The notes beneath the pieces are model-generated. The model saw only the letters and a list, made by a program, of their open reading frames with translations, made no database searches and had not been told where the DNA came from. Below, in pieces: positions 9,968 through 17,253 of a DNA stretch of 33,604 bases. Source of the DNA: a virus; the IMG/VR virus record IMGVR_UViG_3300031660_000023, positions 1-33,604 of that record, one strand, 5' to 3'. How positions within the stretch are numbered: position 1 is the stretch's first letter; each line of letters starts with the position of its first letter. Both the position numbers and the translations under genes were made by a program.

Positions 9968-10371
9968 TGGCTATTACTAATCCCACAGTAGTAACTGTTA
10001 GTGAGTCAGTAACAGATATAACAGTTACTGGACAGGAAACTATATCAGTTGATATTACTCAATCAGATGTAAATGTAGAAGTAAACAACTTTGTACTTCC
10101 TAATCAGTACCAAGATGCGCAAAACACAATAGTAGCGCCTTACGGAACTATTACTGCAACAAATGTGCAAGATGCCTTAAAACAGCTTGCTGACCAAGAT
10201 TTTAGATCCACAAGTACACCTACAGGAACAAATGTTTCAGAGGGTGATACGTGGTACGACTTGGATGATAATATAATGAAAGTATACCGCGAGATAAGCT
10301 CTGGCGTTTTTGCATGGACTAATGTAGTAGTAGCAGAAACAAACGATACGCTTGACGCAGGAGCCTTTTAA
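9967..10371 (+). CDS. Small tail-associated structural protein, function unknown
   Basis: A 134-residue acidic protein translationally coupled (TAATG) to the BppU-like gene. The N-terminal half is a Val/Thr-rich beta stretch (SESVTDITVTGQETISVDITQ). The second half has NVQDALKQLADQDF followed by GDTWYDLDDNIMKVY and a Trp near the end. That second motif is common in phage fibre and fibre-base proteins, where a short strand segment displays a tagged parameter-like loop. The C-terminus DTLDAGAF resembles the end of the next gene product (GIIDGGTFS). I do not recognise a named family; a role at the base of the fibres is inferred from position only. Confidence 0.55.
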   Translation: MAITNPTVVTVSESVTDITVTGQETISVDITQSDVNVEVNNFVLPNQYQDAQNTIVAPYGTITATNVQDALKQLADQDFRSTSTPTGTNVSEGDTWYDLDDNIMKVYREISSGVFAWTNVVVAETNDTLDAGAF

Positions 10372-10389
10372 GGCTGACGGAGTTCCTAA

Positions 10390-11553
10390 ATGGCTCAAAC
10401 AATTCAAATCAAAAGAAGTACGAGTACGGCGGCTCCCAGTTCGCTATCTAACGGCGAGTTAGCTTATTCAGCAAATTCCAGTAAACTATTTATAGGACGG
10501 CCCGGTGGTGGCAGTGGTGACATTGATGCTATTGGTGGTAAGTTCTATACGGATATTATCTCTGCAGCAACCAATCTCAACACTGCTAGTAAGCTAGTTC
10601 TTCGAGATGCCTCTGGCAACTTCGTAGCTGGCACCATCACAGCAGCCCTAGTAGGTAATGTAACTGGTAGTATATCAGGTAATGCAGGTACAGCTACTAT
10701 ACTAGCAACTGCTCGTACTATCGGTGGAGTATCCTTTAACGGATCAGCAAATATTAGCCTTCCTGGTGTTAACGCATCAGGCAACCAGAATACCTCAGGT
10801 AATGCTGCAACAGCTACTGTTCTGCTTAACGCTCGTACTATTACTATAGATGGCGATGTAGACGCAACTGCAACAAGCTTTGACGGTAGCGGTAATATTA
10901 CACTTAGTACTGTACTGGATACTGTGAACAGCAATGTTGGAACGTATGGTACTACTACTGCAATTCCAGTTGTTACTGTAAACGCGAAAGGACTTGTAAC
11001 TGCAGTATCAACCGCAGCTATACAGACCTCTTTCGACATAGATGCAGACTCTGGTACTACAAATGCAATTAACGGTGGAGATACTCTTACTGTTGCTGGA
11101 GGTACTGGCGTAGCTACAACTGTTTCAGGTAATACTGTCACTGTTGATATTGGTCAGGCCGTTGCAACAACTTCTAACGTAACGTTTAATAACGTTGCAG
11201 TAGATGGAACCTTAACTTCAGATGACATAACAGCAGCTACTATGACTGCTAGTGGCCATGTTATTGTTCAAGGTAACCTTACTGTAAACGGTACAACTAC
11301 TACTGTTAATTCTAATACTGTCGCTATTGGCGATGCTATTATGACTCTGAACAGTGATGAAGCTGGAACTCCTTCTGCTAACGCAGGATTTGAAGTAGAA
11401 CGAGGTACAGCAACAAACGTAGCCTTGGTATGGAACGAAGCTTCAGACTATTGGACACTTACCGAAGATGGATCTGCATATTCAAAAATAATGACAGCAG
11501 GTAACTGGGCCTCATCCTTCACAGGAATTATCGATGGCGGTACCTTCTCGTAA
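10390..11553 (+). CDS. Tail fibre/structural protein with Mtd-like N-terminus
   Basis: A 387-residue protein starting MAQTIQIKRSTSTAAPSSL, with GELAYS and KLFIGRPGG. This is the pattern of the small N-terminal domain of major tropism determinant-like and cyanophage fibre proteins. A Thr/Asn/Gly-rich beta body follows, with short shaft-like repeats (GNVTGSISGNAGTATI and GNQNTSGNAATATV). The C-terminal 90 residues (GNLTVNGTTTTVNSN, IGDAIMTLNSDEAGTPS, GFEVERGTATN, WNEASDYW) match a module frequent in marine myovirus structural proteins. The ATG follows a CGGAG site. It shares the MAQTI(Q/K)(I/L)KRS start with the next gene, so the two probably attach to the same docking site. There is no C-type lectin variable region and no reverse transcriptase nearby. 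Confidence 0.7.
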   Translation: MAQTIQIKRSTSTAAPSSLSNGELAYSANSSKLFIGRPGGGSGDIDAIGGKFYTDIISAATNLNTASKLVLRDASGNFVAGTITAALVGNVTGSISGNAGTATILATARTIGGVSFNGSANISLPGVNASGNQNTSGNAATATVLLNARTITIDGDVDATATSFDGSGNITLSTVLDTVNSNVGTYGTTTAIPVVTVNAKGLVTAVSTAAIQTSFDIDADSGTTNAINGGDTLTVAGGTGVATTVSGNTVTVDIGQAVATTSNVTFNNVAVDGTLTSDDITAATMTASGHVIVQGNLTVNGTTTTVNSNTVAIGDAIMTLNSDEAGTPSANAGFEVERGTATNVALVWNEASDYWTLTEDGSAYSKIMTAGNWASSFTGIIDGGTFS

Positions 11554-11571
11554 CATAAAACTTTAACTCCC

Positions 11572-11583
11572 GCGTATATACGC
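11572..11583. other. Perfect 12-bp palindrome GCGTATATACGC in the fibre intergenic gap
   Basis: The 47-base gap between the first two Mtd-like fibre genes contains this exact self-complementary 12-mer, 17 bases before the ATG at 11601. A strong GAGGAGG ribosome binding site follows it. No T-run follows, so it is not a standard terminator. It could be a small operator or an mRNA hairpin; nothing more can be said. Confidence 0.4.
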
Positions 11584-11600
11584 AATCTTGAGGAGGCCAT

Positions 11601-14600
11601 ATGGCACAAACGATTAAACTAAAACGCTCGGCAACGTCGGGCGGCATTCCTGGCACGTCATCACTATCTCTAGGTGAGTTAGCAATTAACACCTATGACG
11701 GTAAAATCTTTATAAAGAAAAGTGTTGGTGGAACTGAGTCTATTGTAGAAATCGGTGGATCTTCCACTCAGCAGACTGCTATCTGGAAAGCTTATTCTTA
11801 TACTGCAGGAAGTTCACAGACTTCCTATTCTGGTTCGGATAATAATAGTCAAACCCTCAAGTACACCTCAGGATACATAGAAGTATACCTAAACGGTATT
11901 CTACTTAATCCTGCTACAGACTATACAGCCAATACAGGTGCTGCTGTAGTCCTCACTGATGCCCCTACTACTGGCGATCTAGTACAGATCAGTACTTTTG
12001 TAAAGGTACTTGGCACAGCCGATACAATCATAAACACCTTCACGGGTGTAACTAATCAGGTAGCCTTCACTTTAACTAGTGATCCAGGCACTGAGGCTAA
12101 TACTAACGTTTTTGTAAATGCCGTTTATCAGACTAAGGATACTTACTCTGTTTCAGGTACTACTTTAACTTTTGGAACTGCTCCGTCTGCTAACGATGAC
12201 ATTGAGATAACTATAGGTTCTCGTAACCTTTCTGTTATTGATGTTGATGACTTCTCTATAACAGGAACTGTCACAGCGACCGGCGGGGTCTCTACAGAAT
12301 GGAACACTGCCTATACATATAGCCAAGTAGGACATTTACCACTAGCTGGTGGAGCCCTAACTGGCGCAGTTACTACAAATTCAACCTTTGATGGTGTAGA
12401 TATCGCTACACGCGATGCTATTCTTACTAGTACTACTACAACAGCTGGAGCTGCCCTACCTAAAGCGGGTGGAGCAATGACCGGTGCGATCACTACAAAC
12501 TCAACGTTTGATGGTGTAGATATCGCTGCTCGTGATACTGTTCTTACAAATACCGCTGTCTTGGCAAATGCTGCTTCTCCTCTGAATAGCCCCACTTTCA
12601 CAGGTGTACCAGCCGCTCCTACAGCCGCTGCGAATACAAATACAACTCAGCTTGCAACTACCGCATACGTACAAGCAGAACTTACTAGTCTAGTCGGTGG
12701 AGCAAGTACAGCTCTCGACACACTTGGTGAGATCGCTACTTCTTTGGGTAATAACGCAGATCTATCTGGTGCTTTAACCACTTCAATTGCGGGTAAATTA
12801 CCTTTAGCTGGTGGAACAATGACAGGTCCGTTGATAATGAACGAGACCACTGCAGTTCAGGTATCTAAAGGTACTACAGGACAGCGACCTTCAGGTGTGG
12901 CCGGACAGTTCCGATATAACACTACAGAAGATAAATTTGAAGGATATGGTACAGAGTGGGGTGAAATTGGTGGGGGTGCTGCAGATTTGCGTCTTAATAC
13001 CTTCACAGGTAATGGCTCTACTGTAGCATACACACTTACTACTTCTCCGCTTGAGAAGAATACACTAGCATATATTGATGGTGTATACCAGAATAAGAGC
13101 GTGTACTCTATCTCAGGTCAAGTTCTAACATTTACAGATGCACCCGATAGTGGTGCGGCCATTGAGATTACGGCGGCGACCGTCGCACCCGTTCAGGAGT
13201 CAACAGACTTCCTCATAAACCAGTATACAGGTAATGGCTCTACTGTAGCATATACTTTATCTGAAGCACCAACAAGTGAAAATCAGACTAGCGTATATCT
13301 TAGTGGTGTATACCAATCGAAAACAAACTATTCCGTTAGCGGAGTTACTCTTACTTTTGTAACTGCTCCGCCAAACGCTACTCCAATCGAAGTAATGGTG
13401 GCAAGAACTGTGGTATATTCCGCAGGCACTCCAGATGATAATACTGTTAGCACAGTTAAGATCGTTAATGGTGCTGTTACTGCTGCTAAACTTAATGCAG
13501 ATGTCTCTACTACTATACTTAATACTCCAGCAATAACTGGTGCTTTAACTACTAATAGTACCATTGATGGTGTAGATATCGCTACTAGAGATGCTATTCT
13601 TACTAGTACTACTACAACAGCTGGAGCTGCCCTACCTAAAGCGGGTGGAGCAATGACAGGAGCGATCACTACAAACTCAACCTTTGATGGTGTAGATATC
13701 GCTGCTCGTGATGCTGTTCTTACAAGCACCACTACTACTGCTGGAGCTGCTTTACCTCTAGCAGGTGGTACTCTTACTGGCGCTACTACGTTTGGTGCTG
13801 AGATGACAATAAACCCTGCAGCAAATAGGAAGATAAGTTTTAAGGACAGCGGTAATATATTCAGGGCAGGCATACAGGCAGTAGATACTGGCGGTCAAAT
13901 GATAGCAACATCAGCCGCTAATGACTTCGCTATAAGAAGTCAATCACATATTCTGTTTAGTTCGGGCGGGAACGTTGAGAGTATGCGCTTATCTAGTGCG
14001 GGTAAAGTACTAATAGGAGACACAGCAAGTCATACTGCTGATTTACTACAAATAGAAACCCCGGCTTCAGGTGGCGGCCACGGTATTCAAATAAGAAGAA
14101 ATGACAGCAACACTGATCAAGGTGTGGGTCGCATTCAATTTGGTAATAACACAGCTACTGATTTAGCAAGCATCTCAGCAAAGACGGATGGGGCAACTGA
14201 TTCGGGCGCGCTTCTATTTAATACCTCTGCTACAGGTGGTGCTATTACTGAGCGTATGCATCTATCTAGCACAGGAGATCTTTTAGTAGGTACTAGTACC
14301 AATGTTAATGTACTGACAGGGACTCCTAAAGTACAAATTGGTTCAGGCTCTGGCCATTCGTCCCTTCAATTTTATAGCGGAAACGGTAACGTAGCTGGGA
14401 TATACTTTGCTGATGGTACTTCTGGTGCTGGATCTGTGGGAGTTGATGGCAGATATCCTGGCTATATAGAATACAGCCACAGTGACGATACTCTACGTAT
14501 TAGATCAGGAGGATCAGGTTCTTTATACTTAAAGTCTAATCAAGATGTAGAAGTAGTATCGGGTAACCTAGTCATCGGCACATCAGGCAAAGGCATAGAC

Positions 14601-15020
14601 TTCAGCGCTACAGGTGGGCCTACTAACGGCTCTGGTACGAGTGAACTCCTTGACGACTACGAAGAAGGTACTTGGACTCCATCATTTGCAGGTGGTACAC
14701 TAGCAGTTACTACTAATAGTGAGGCAAGATATGTCAAGATTGGAACGCAAGTAACCCTTTTTGTTTATATTCAAATTTCTAATGTAACGGATTCGACAAC
14801 CCTATATATTCAGGGTGTTCCCTTTACAGATTCTGGAGCTTATAGTGCTTGTAATATAGTGCAATGCTCTGCTCAATCTACAGGTGAAGCTATCATTGTA
14901 AGAAAAGAAATTAATGATGACAAACTTTATTTTACTACAGCATTATCCCAAGCGTCAGTTCAGCAAACACAAGTTTGGGGTCACATAATATTTTCATTAA
15001 CCTATAGAACAAATTCATAA
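11601..15020 (+). CDS. Long tail fibre / receptor-binding protein 1 (Mtd-like N-terminus, LLDDYEEG tip)
   Basis: An 1139-residue fibre with strong GAGGAGG upstream of the ATG. Residues 1-50 are the Mtd-like N-terminal domain (MAQTIKLKRS, LGELAINTYDGKIFIKK). About four copies of a 65-residue beta module follow (near 62-136, 140-207, 463-530 and 537-604). Their shared pattern is FTGNGSTVAYTL, then (Y/V)xxGVYQxKxxYSVSG, then LTFxxAP. Between and after them are shaft repeats with FDGVDIATRDA and LPLAGGTMTG, and a Thr-Gln-Leu-Ala-Thr-Thr segment typical of fibre shafts. The boundary motif GIDFSA (about 997) and SELLDDYEEGTWTP (about 1014) precedes a tip of roughly 120 residues not similar to the tips of the neighbouring fibres. 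It is the longest fibre in the array and is followed by hairpin repeat copy 1. Confidence 0.8.
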   Translation: MAQTIKLKRSATSGGIPGTSSLSLGELAINTYDGKIFIKKSVGGTESIVEIGGSSTQQTAIWKAYSYTAGSSQTSYSGSDNNSQTLKYTSGYIEVYLNGILLNPATDYTANTGAAVVLTDAPTTGDLVQISTFVKVLGTADTIINTFTGVTNQVAFTLTSDPGTEANTNVFVNAVYQTKDTYSVSGTTLTFGTAPSANDDIEITIGSRNLSVIDVDDFSITGTVTATGGVSTEWNTAYTYSQVGHLPLAGGALTGAVTTNSTFDGVDIATRDAILTSTTTTAGAALPKAGGAMTGAITTNSTFDGVDIAARDTVLTNTAVLANAASPLNSPTFTGVPAAPTAAANTNTTQLATTAYVQAELTSLVGGASTALDTLGEIATSLGNNADLSGALTTSIAGKLPLAGGTMTGPLIMNETTAVQVSKGTTGQRPSGVAGQFRYNTTEDKFEGYGTEWGEIGGGAADLRLNTFTGNGSTVAYTLTTSPLEKNTLAYIDGVYQNKSVYSISGQVLTFTDAPDSGAAIEITAATVAPVQESTDFLINQYTGNGSTVAYTLSEAPTSENQTSVYLSGVYQSKTNYSVSGVTLTFVTAPPNATPIEVMVARTVVYSAGTPDDNTVSTVKIVNGAVTAAKLNADVSTTILNTPAITGALTTNSTIDGVDIATRDAILTSTTTTAGAALPKAGGAMTGAITTNSTFDGVDIAARDAVLTSTTTTAGAALPLAGGTLTGATTFGAEMTINPAANRKISFKDSGNIFRAGIQAVDTGGQMIATSAANDFAIRSQSHILFSSGGNVESMRLSSAGKVLIGDTASHTADLLQIETPASGGGHGIQIRRNDSNTDQGVGRIQFGNNTATDLASISAKTDGATDSGALLFNTSATGGAITERMHLSSTGDLLVGTSTNVNVLTGTPKVQIGSGSGHSSLQFYSGNGNVAGIYFADGTSGAGSVGVDGRYPGYIEYSHSDDTLRIRSGGSGSLYLKSNQDVEVVSGNLVIGTSGKGIDFSATGGPTNGSGTSELLDDYEEGTWTPSFAGGTLAVTTNSEARYVKIGTQVTLFVYIQISNVTDSTTLYIQGVPFTDSGAYSACNIVQCSAQSTGEAIIVRKEINDDKLYFTTALSQASVQQTQVWGHIIFSLTYRTNS
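12414..12548 (+). repeat. 135-bp direct repeat, copy 1, within fibre 1
   Basis: This stretch aligns without gaps to 13590-13724 in the same gene, with 4 mismatches in 135 by eye. It encodes a shaft module running from DAILTSTTTTAGAALPKAGG to FDGVDIAARD. The third codon positions are nearly unchanged, so the duplication is recent or is kept alike by gene conversion. Confidence 0.85.
13590..13724 (+). repeat. 135-bp direct repeat, copy 2, within fibre 1
   Basis: Second copy of the module at 12414-12548, 1176 bp downstream in the same frame. Recombination between the copies would delete or duplicate 392 codons without breaking the frame. A shorter related stretch (GALTTNSTIDGIDIATRDALLTST) begins fibre 4 near 19384-19460. 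Confidence 0.85.
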
Positions 15021-15022
15021 CT

Positions 15023-15054
15023 TACGCCTATCGGAGATAGGCACAGACAGGAGA
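15023..15054 (+). repeat. Fibre-array intergenic hairpin repeat, copy 1
   Basis: A 32-base element starts two bases after the stop of fibre 1. It contains the inverted repeat GCCTATC (15026-15032), loop GGA, GATAGGC (15036-15042), and ends in ACAGACAGGAGA. The terminal AGGAGA is also the ribosome binding site for the gene at 15062. All 32 bases are identical to 17215-17246. No T-run follows, so it is not a Rho-independent terminator. Confidence 0.9.
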
Positions 15055-15061
15055 AATAAAA

Positions 15062-15316
15062 ATGGCATTAACAAAAGAAGTAATTCAAGACAAAATCGAA
15101 ATCGTAGGTGACTTCAAGTCAGTACAAGTAAGAACAGCTACGGTAATTAAAGAAGATGGAGTAGAGCTTAATCGTTCATTCCATAGACATGTAGTAACTG
15201 CAGGTGATGATTACTCTGCTGAATCTACAGAAGTACAAGCTATATGTGCCGCAGTGCACTCAGACGCAGTCATCGCAGCTAAAGTTGCATGGGATGAGGC
15301 CAACGCACCAGCATAA
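15062..15316 (+). CDS. Small fibre-accessory protein A, function unknown
   Basis: An 84-residue protein whose ribosome binding site is supplied by hairpin repeat copy 1. It begins MALTK, like the fibres at 15334 and 17254. It then has a short beta-like stretch (IVGDFKSVQVRTATVIKEDG), FHRHVV, and a helical end (EVQAICAAVHSDAVIAAKVAWDEA). The end resembles the C-terminal half of the 73-residue protein at 21326: both have (V/I)Q-x-(I/F)C, then S-x-x-VIAA. Each of the two lies directly upstream of a fibre gene with the same 20-bp leader. A fibre chaperone or a small adaptor is a reasonable guess from position, not from fold. Confidence 0.6.
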   Translation: MALTKEVIQDKIEIVGDFKSVQVRTATVIKEDGVELNRSFHRHVVTAGDDYSAESTEVQAICAAVHSDAVIAAKVAWDEANAPA

Positions 15317-15318
15317 GA

Positions 15319-15338
15319 CTCTAGGAGAGAATAATGGC
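15319..15338 (+). repeat. Shared 20-bp fibre leader, copy 1 (RBS plus start)
   Basis: The sequence CTCTAGGAGAGAATAATGGC covers the AGGAGA ribosome binding site and the ATG of the fibre at 15334. It is identical to 21561-21580 in front of the fibre at 21576. In both places a small accessory gene ends just upstream, so the leader marks the same kind of junction. Confidence 0.85.
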
Positions 15339-17211
15339 TCTAACGAAAATTACAAATGACATGGCAGAGCCATTGGCGGCTGCACAGCCTACTATTACTA
15401 GTGTTGGTACTCTTACGTCCTTAGCTGTAAGTGGTACTGTTGATGGTCGTGATGTTGCTACTGATGGAACTAAGTTAGACGGCATTGAAGCCTCTGCAGA
15501 CGTAACTGATACTACCAATGTAACAGCAGCAGGGGCATTAATGGATAGCGAGTTAACATCCATAGCTTCAGTTAAGGCTTTAAACCAAGGTGTTGCTACT
15601 GGTGATAGTCCTACGTTTGCGGCAGTGACAGCTAACGGTGGTGTAGTGGTAGATACCATTACAATAGATGGCAACGAGATAGATGCCAGCGGCTCATTAA
15701 TTTTTGATGTTGGTGGAAACCTTACGATTAATGTCGATGGGAGTGTTGTCAGCCTAGCCGATGACTCAGTTAATTTTGGTCAGTTTTTTAACTCAGGTTC
15801 TGGTGATTTTAATATTTACTCCCCCACATCTAACAAAGATATAGTCTTTAGAGGTAGTGATGGCGGAGACCCTATTACGGCCCTCACCTTAGATATGTCG
15901 GCAGCAGGTGCGGCTACGTTTAATGCAGGTGCTACTTTTGGTTCTACCCTCACGGTAAGTCCTGACACTGGTGCTACAACTGCGTTTCTTACGCTAAACA
16001 ACGGCAATGGTAACGGAACTTTATCCCAGATCAATTTAGGATACAGAGGCGACCCAGACCACGGAAACATAAAATATACAGGAGTAATGTCGTTTCAAAC
16101 TGGAGGCAATCAAACAGCATTAACTTTAGCTAGTAACGGCACTGCTACGTTTAGTTCTACGGTGACAAGTACAGGGCTTACTGCAAATGTTCCCACTGGA
16201 AATGGGCTTCTTATTAATAGTGCAGACATATCTACTATTAAAATGAAAAATACTGGAGGTGGCGTAAAGAACTGGGGGTTTGCTACTACTAATTTAGCGG
16301 CGGGAGATTTTGGTATTTATGAGTCTAACTCTAATGGCGGAGACCCTATTACGGCAGGTGCGGCTAAACTGTATTTTAACGCGGCAGGAGCGGCTACGTT
16401 TAGTGCGGGTATTACGGCACCCAGTGCCGCCATAAATGGTCAGTTAAATGTTACTGGTACTACTAATAGTAATAATATCTATGCCCAACAACTTTCCACG
16501 CAATTTGACACTAGCTCGTTTATGAGATTTCACCCTACATCGACTACTAATAGCGGTGGTTTTACTAATATATTCTTTGGGACTGACACGAATAACAATT
16601 ACGGTGTTGCTATTGGCGGTAAAAGAGCAGGAACAAATGGAGTTCCTACTTTTGCAGTAAGAATGCTTAATGACGCTACAGTAGGAACGGAAGTTCTTAG
16701 TATTACCAATGCAGGTGCGGCTACGATAAGCAATGGGCTTACGCTTACAGACGGAAATCTAGTAGTAGCCAATGGACACGGCATAGACTTCAGCGCTACT
16801 GCGGGTACTGGAACCAGTGAACTTTTGGATGACTATGAGGAGGGTACTTGGACTCCTACTATTGTCTCCACTAGTGGGACAACATCTGCAAGTTTTACCT
16901 CAGCACGAAACTATTACACAAAAATTGGGCGACTTGTGACATTAACCACATATATATACAACATTAATTACTCTGGGATTACAGACGGTAATTATATAGT
17001 TCTTGGTGGTATGCCTTTCGCGTCTGGTGATAACTATGGAGGCACCGCTATCGCGTACGCAAACGGTGACGTAGAAAGCCTGTATTTAAACACAAACTCT
17101 ACATATGCTTATTTATGCAACGACTCTAATGGTAATGAGTATTTGCAAAATAATACTAACCCTACTACCACTAAATTTATGGCATCGATTACTTATTTCA
17201 CAGACGCATAA
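15334..17211 (+). CDS. Tail fibre / receptor-binding protein 2 (LLDDYEEG tip)
   Basis: A 625-residue fibre starting MALTKITNDM. Residues about 30-100 are the common fibre shaft module VDGRDVATDGTKLDGIEASADVTDTTNVTAAGALMDSEL (positions quoted in pieces: DGRDVATDGTKLDGI, then ADVTDTTNV, then SVKALNQGVATGDSPTF). The central part is Gly/Asn/Thr-rich with repeated AAGAATF units. The boundary GIDFSA lies near residue 482 and SELLDDYEEGTWTP near 496, followed by a tip of about 125 residues with an Asn/Tyr-rich sequence different from those of fibres 1 and 3. Its stop is followed immediately by hairpin repeat copy 2. The DNA of the shaft module is about 92% identical to the next gene. Confidence 0.8.
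   Translation: MALTKITNDMAEPLAAAQPTITSVGTLTSLAVSGTVDGRDVATDGTKLDGIEASADVTDTTNVTAAGALMDSELTSIASVKALNQGVATGDSPTFAAVTANGGVVVDTITIDGNEIDASGSLIFDVGGNLTINVDGSVVSLADDSVNFGQFFNSGSGDFNIYSPTSNKDIVFRGSDGGDPITALTLDMSAAGAATFNAGATFGSTLTVSPDTGATTAFLTLNNGNGNGTLSQINLGYRGDPDHGNIKYTGVMSFQTGGNQTALTLASNGTATFSSTVTSTGLTANVPTGNGLLINSADISTIKMKNTGGGVKNWGFATTNLAAGDFGIYESNSNGGDPITAGAAKLYFNAAGAATFSAGITAPSAAINGQLNVTGTTNSNNIYAQQLSTQFDTSSFMRFHPTSTTNSGGFTNIFFGTDTNNNYGVAIGGKRAGTNGVPTFAVRMLNDATVGTEVLSITNAGAATISNGLTLTDGNLVVANGHGIDFSATAGTGTSELLDDYEEGTWTPTIVSTSGTTSASFTSARNYYTKIGRLVTLTTYIYNINYSGITDGNYIVLGGMPFASGDNYGGTAIAYANGDVESLYLNTNSTYAYLCNDSNGNEYLQNNTNPTTTKFMASITYFTDA
15437..15618 (+). repeat. 182-bp shaft-module repeat, copy in fibre 2
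   Basis: Aligns without gaps to 17417-17598 in fibre 3 at a constant offset of 1980 bases, with about 14 mismatches in 182 counted by eye. A more diverged copy of its second half lies at about 22254-22391 in fibre 5. It encodes DGRDVATDGTKLDGIE through GVATGDSPTF. Confidence 0.85.
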
Positions 17212-17246
17212 CCATACGCCTATCGGAGATAGGCACAGACAGGAGA
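17211..17246 (+). repeat. Fibre-array intergenic hairpin repeat, copy 2
   Basis: Starts at the last base of the fibre 2 stop codon. GCCTATC (17218-17224), loop GGA and GATAGGC (17228-17234) form the 7-bp stem. Bases 17215-17246 are identical to copy 1 and 17211-17241 to copy 3. AGGAGA at its end is the ribosome binding site for the fibre at 17254. Confidence 0.9.
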
Positions 17247-17253
17247 TTAAAAA

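Noticed and set aside
10545-11141. Long minus-strand open frame of 198 codons
   Set aside because: It lies fully antisense to a clear fibre gene. Thr/Ala/Gly-rich fibre DNA has few stops in the opposite frame. The product is low-complexity Val/Ala/Pro with no ribosome binding site.
13328-13873. Long minus-strand open frame of 181 codons in fibre 1
   Set aside because: It is the antisense image of the shaft repeats; its own repeats mirror the 135-bp duplication on the coding strand.
10390-15020. Diversity-generating retroelement driven by the Mtd-like fibre genes
   Set aside because: Only the N-terminal domains are Mtd-like. There is no reverse transcriptase, no template/variable repeat pair with adenine-biased differences, and no C-type lectin variable region in the window.
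15026-15042. Fibre-array hairpin as a Rho-independent terminator
   Set aside because: The stem is only 7 bp with a 3-base loop and no T-run follows in any of the three copies; it sits directly before ribosome binding sites of genes without their own promoter.
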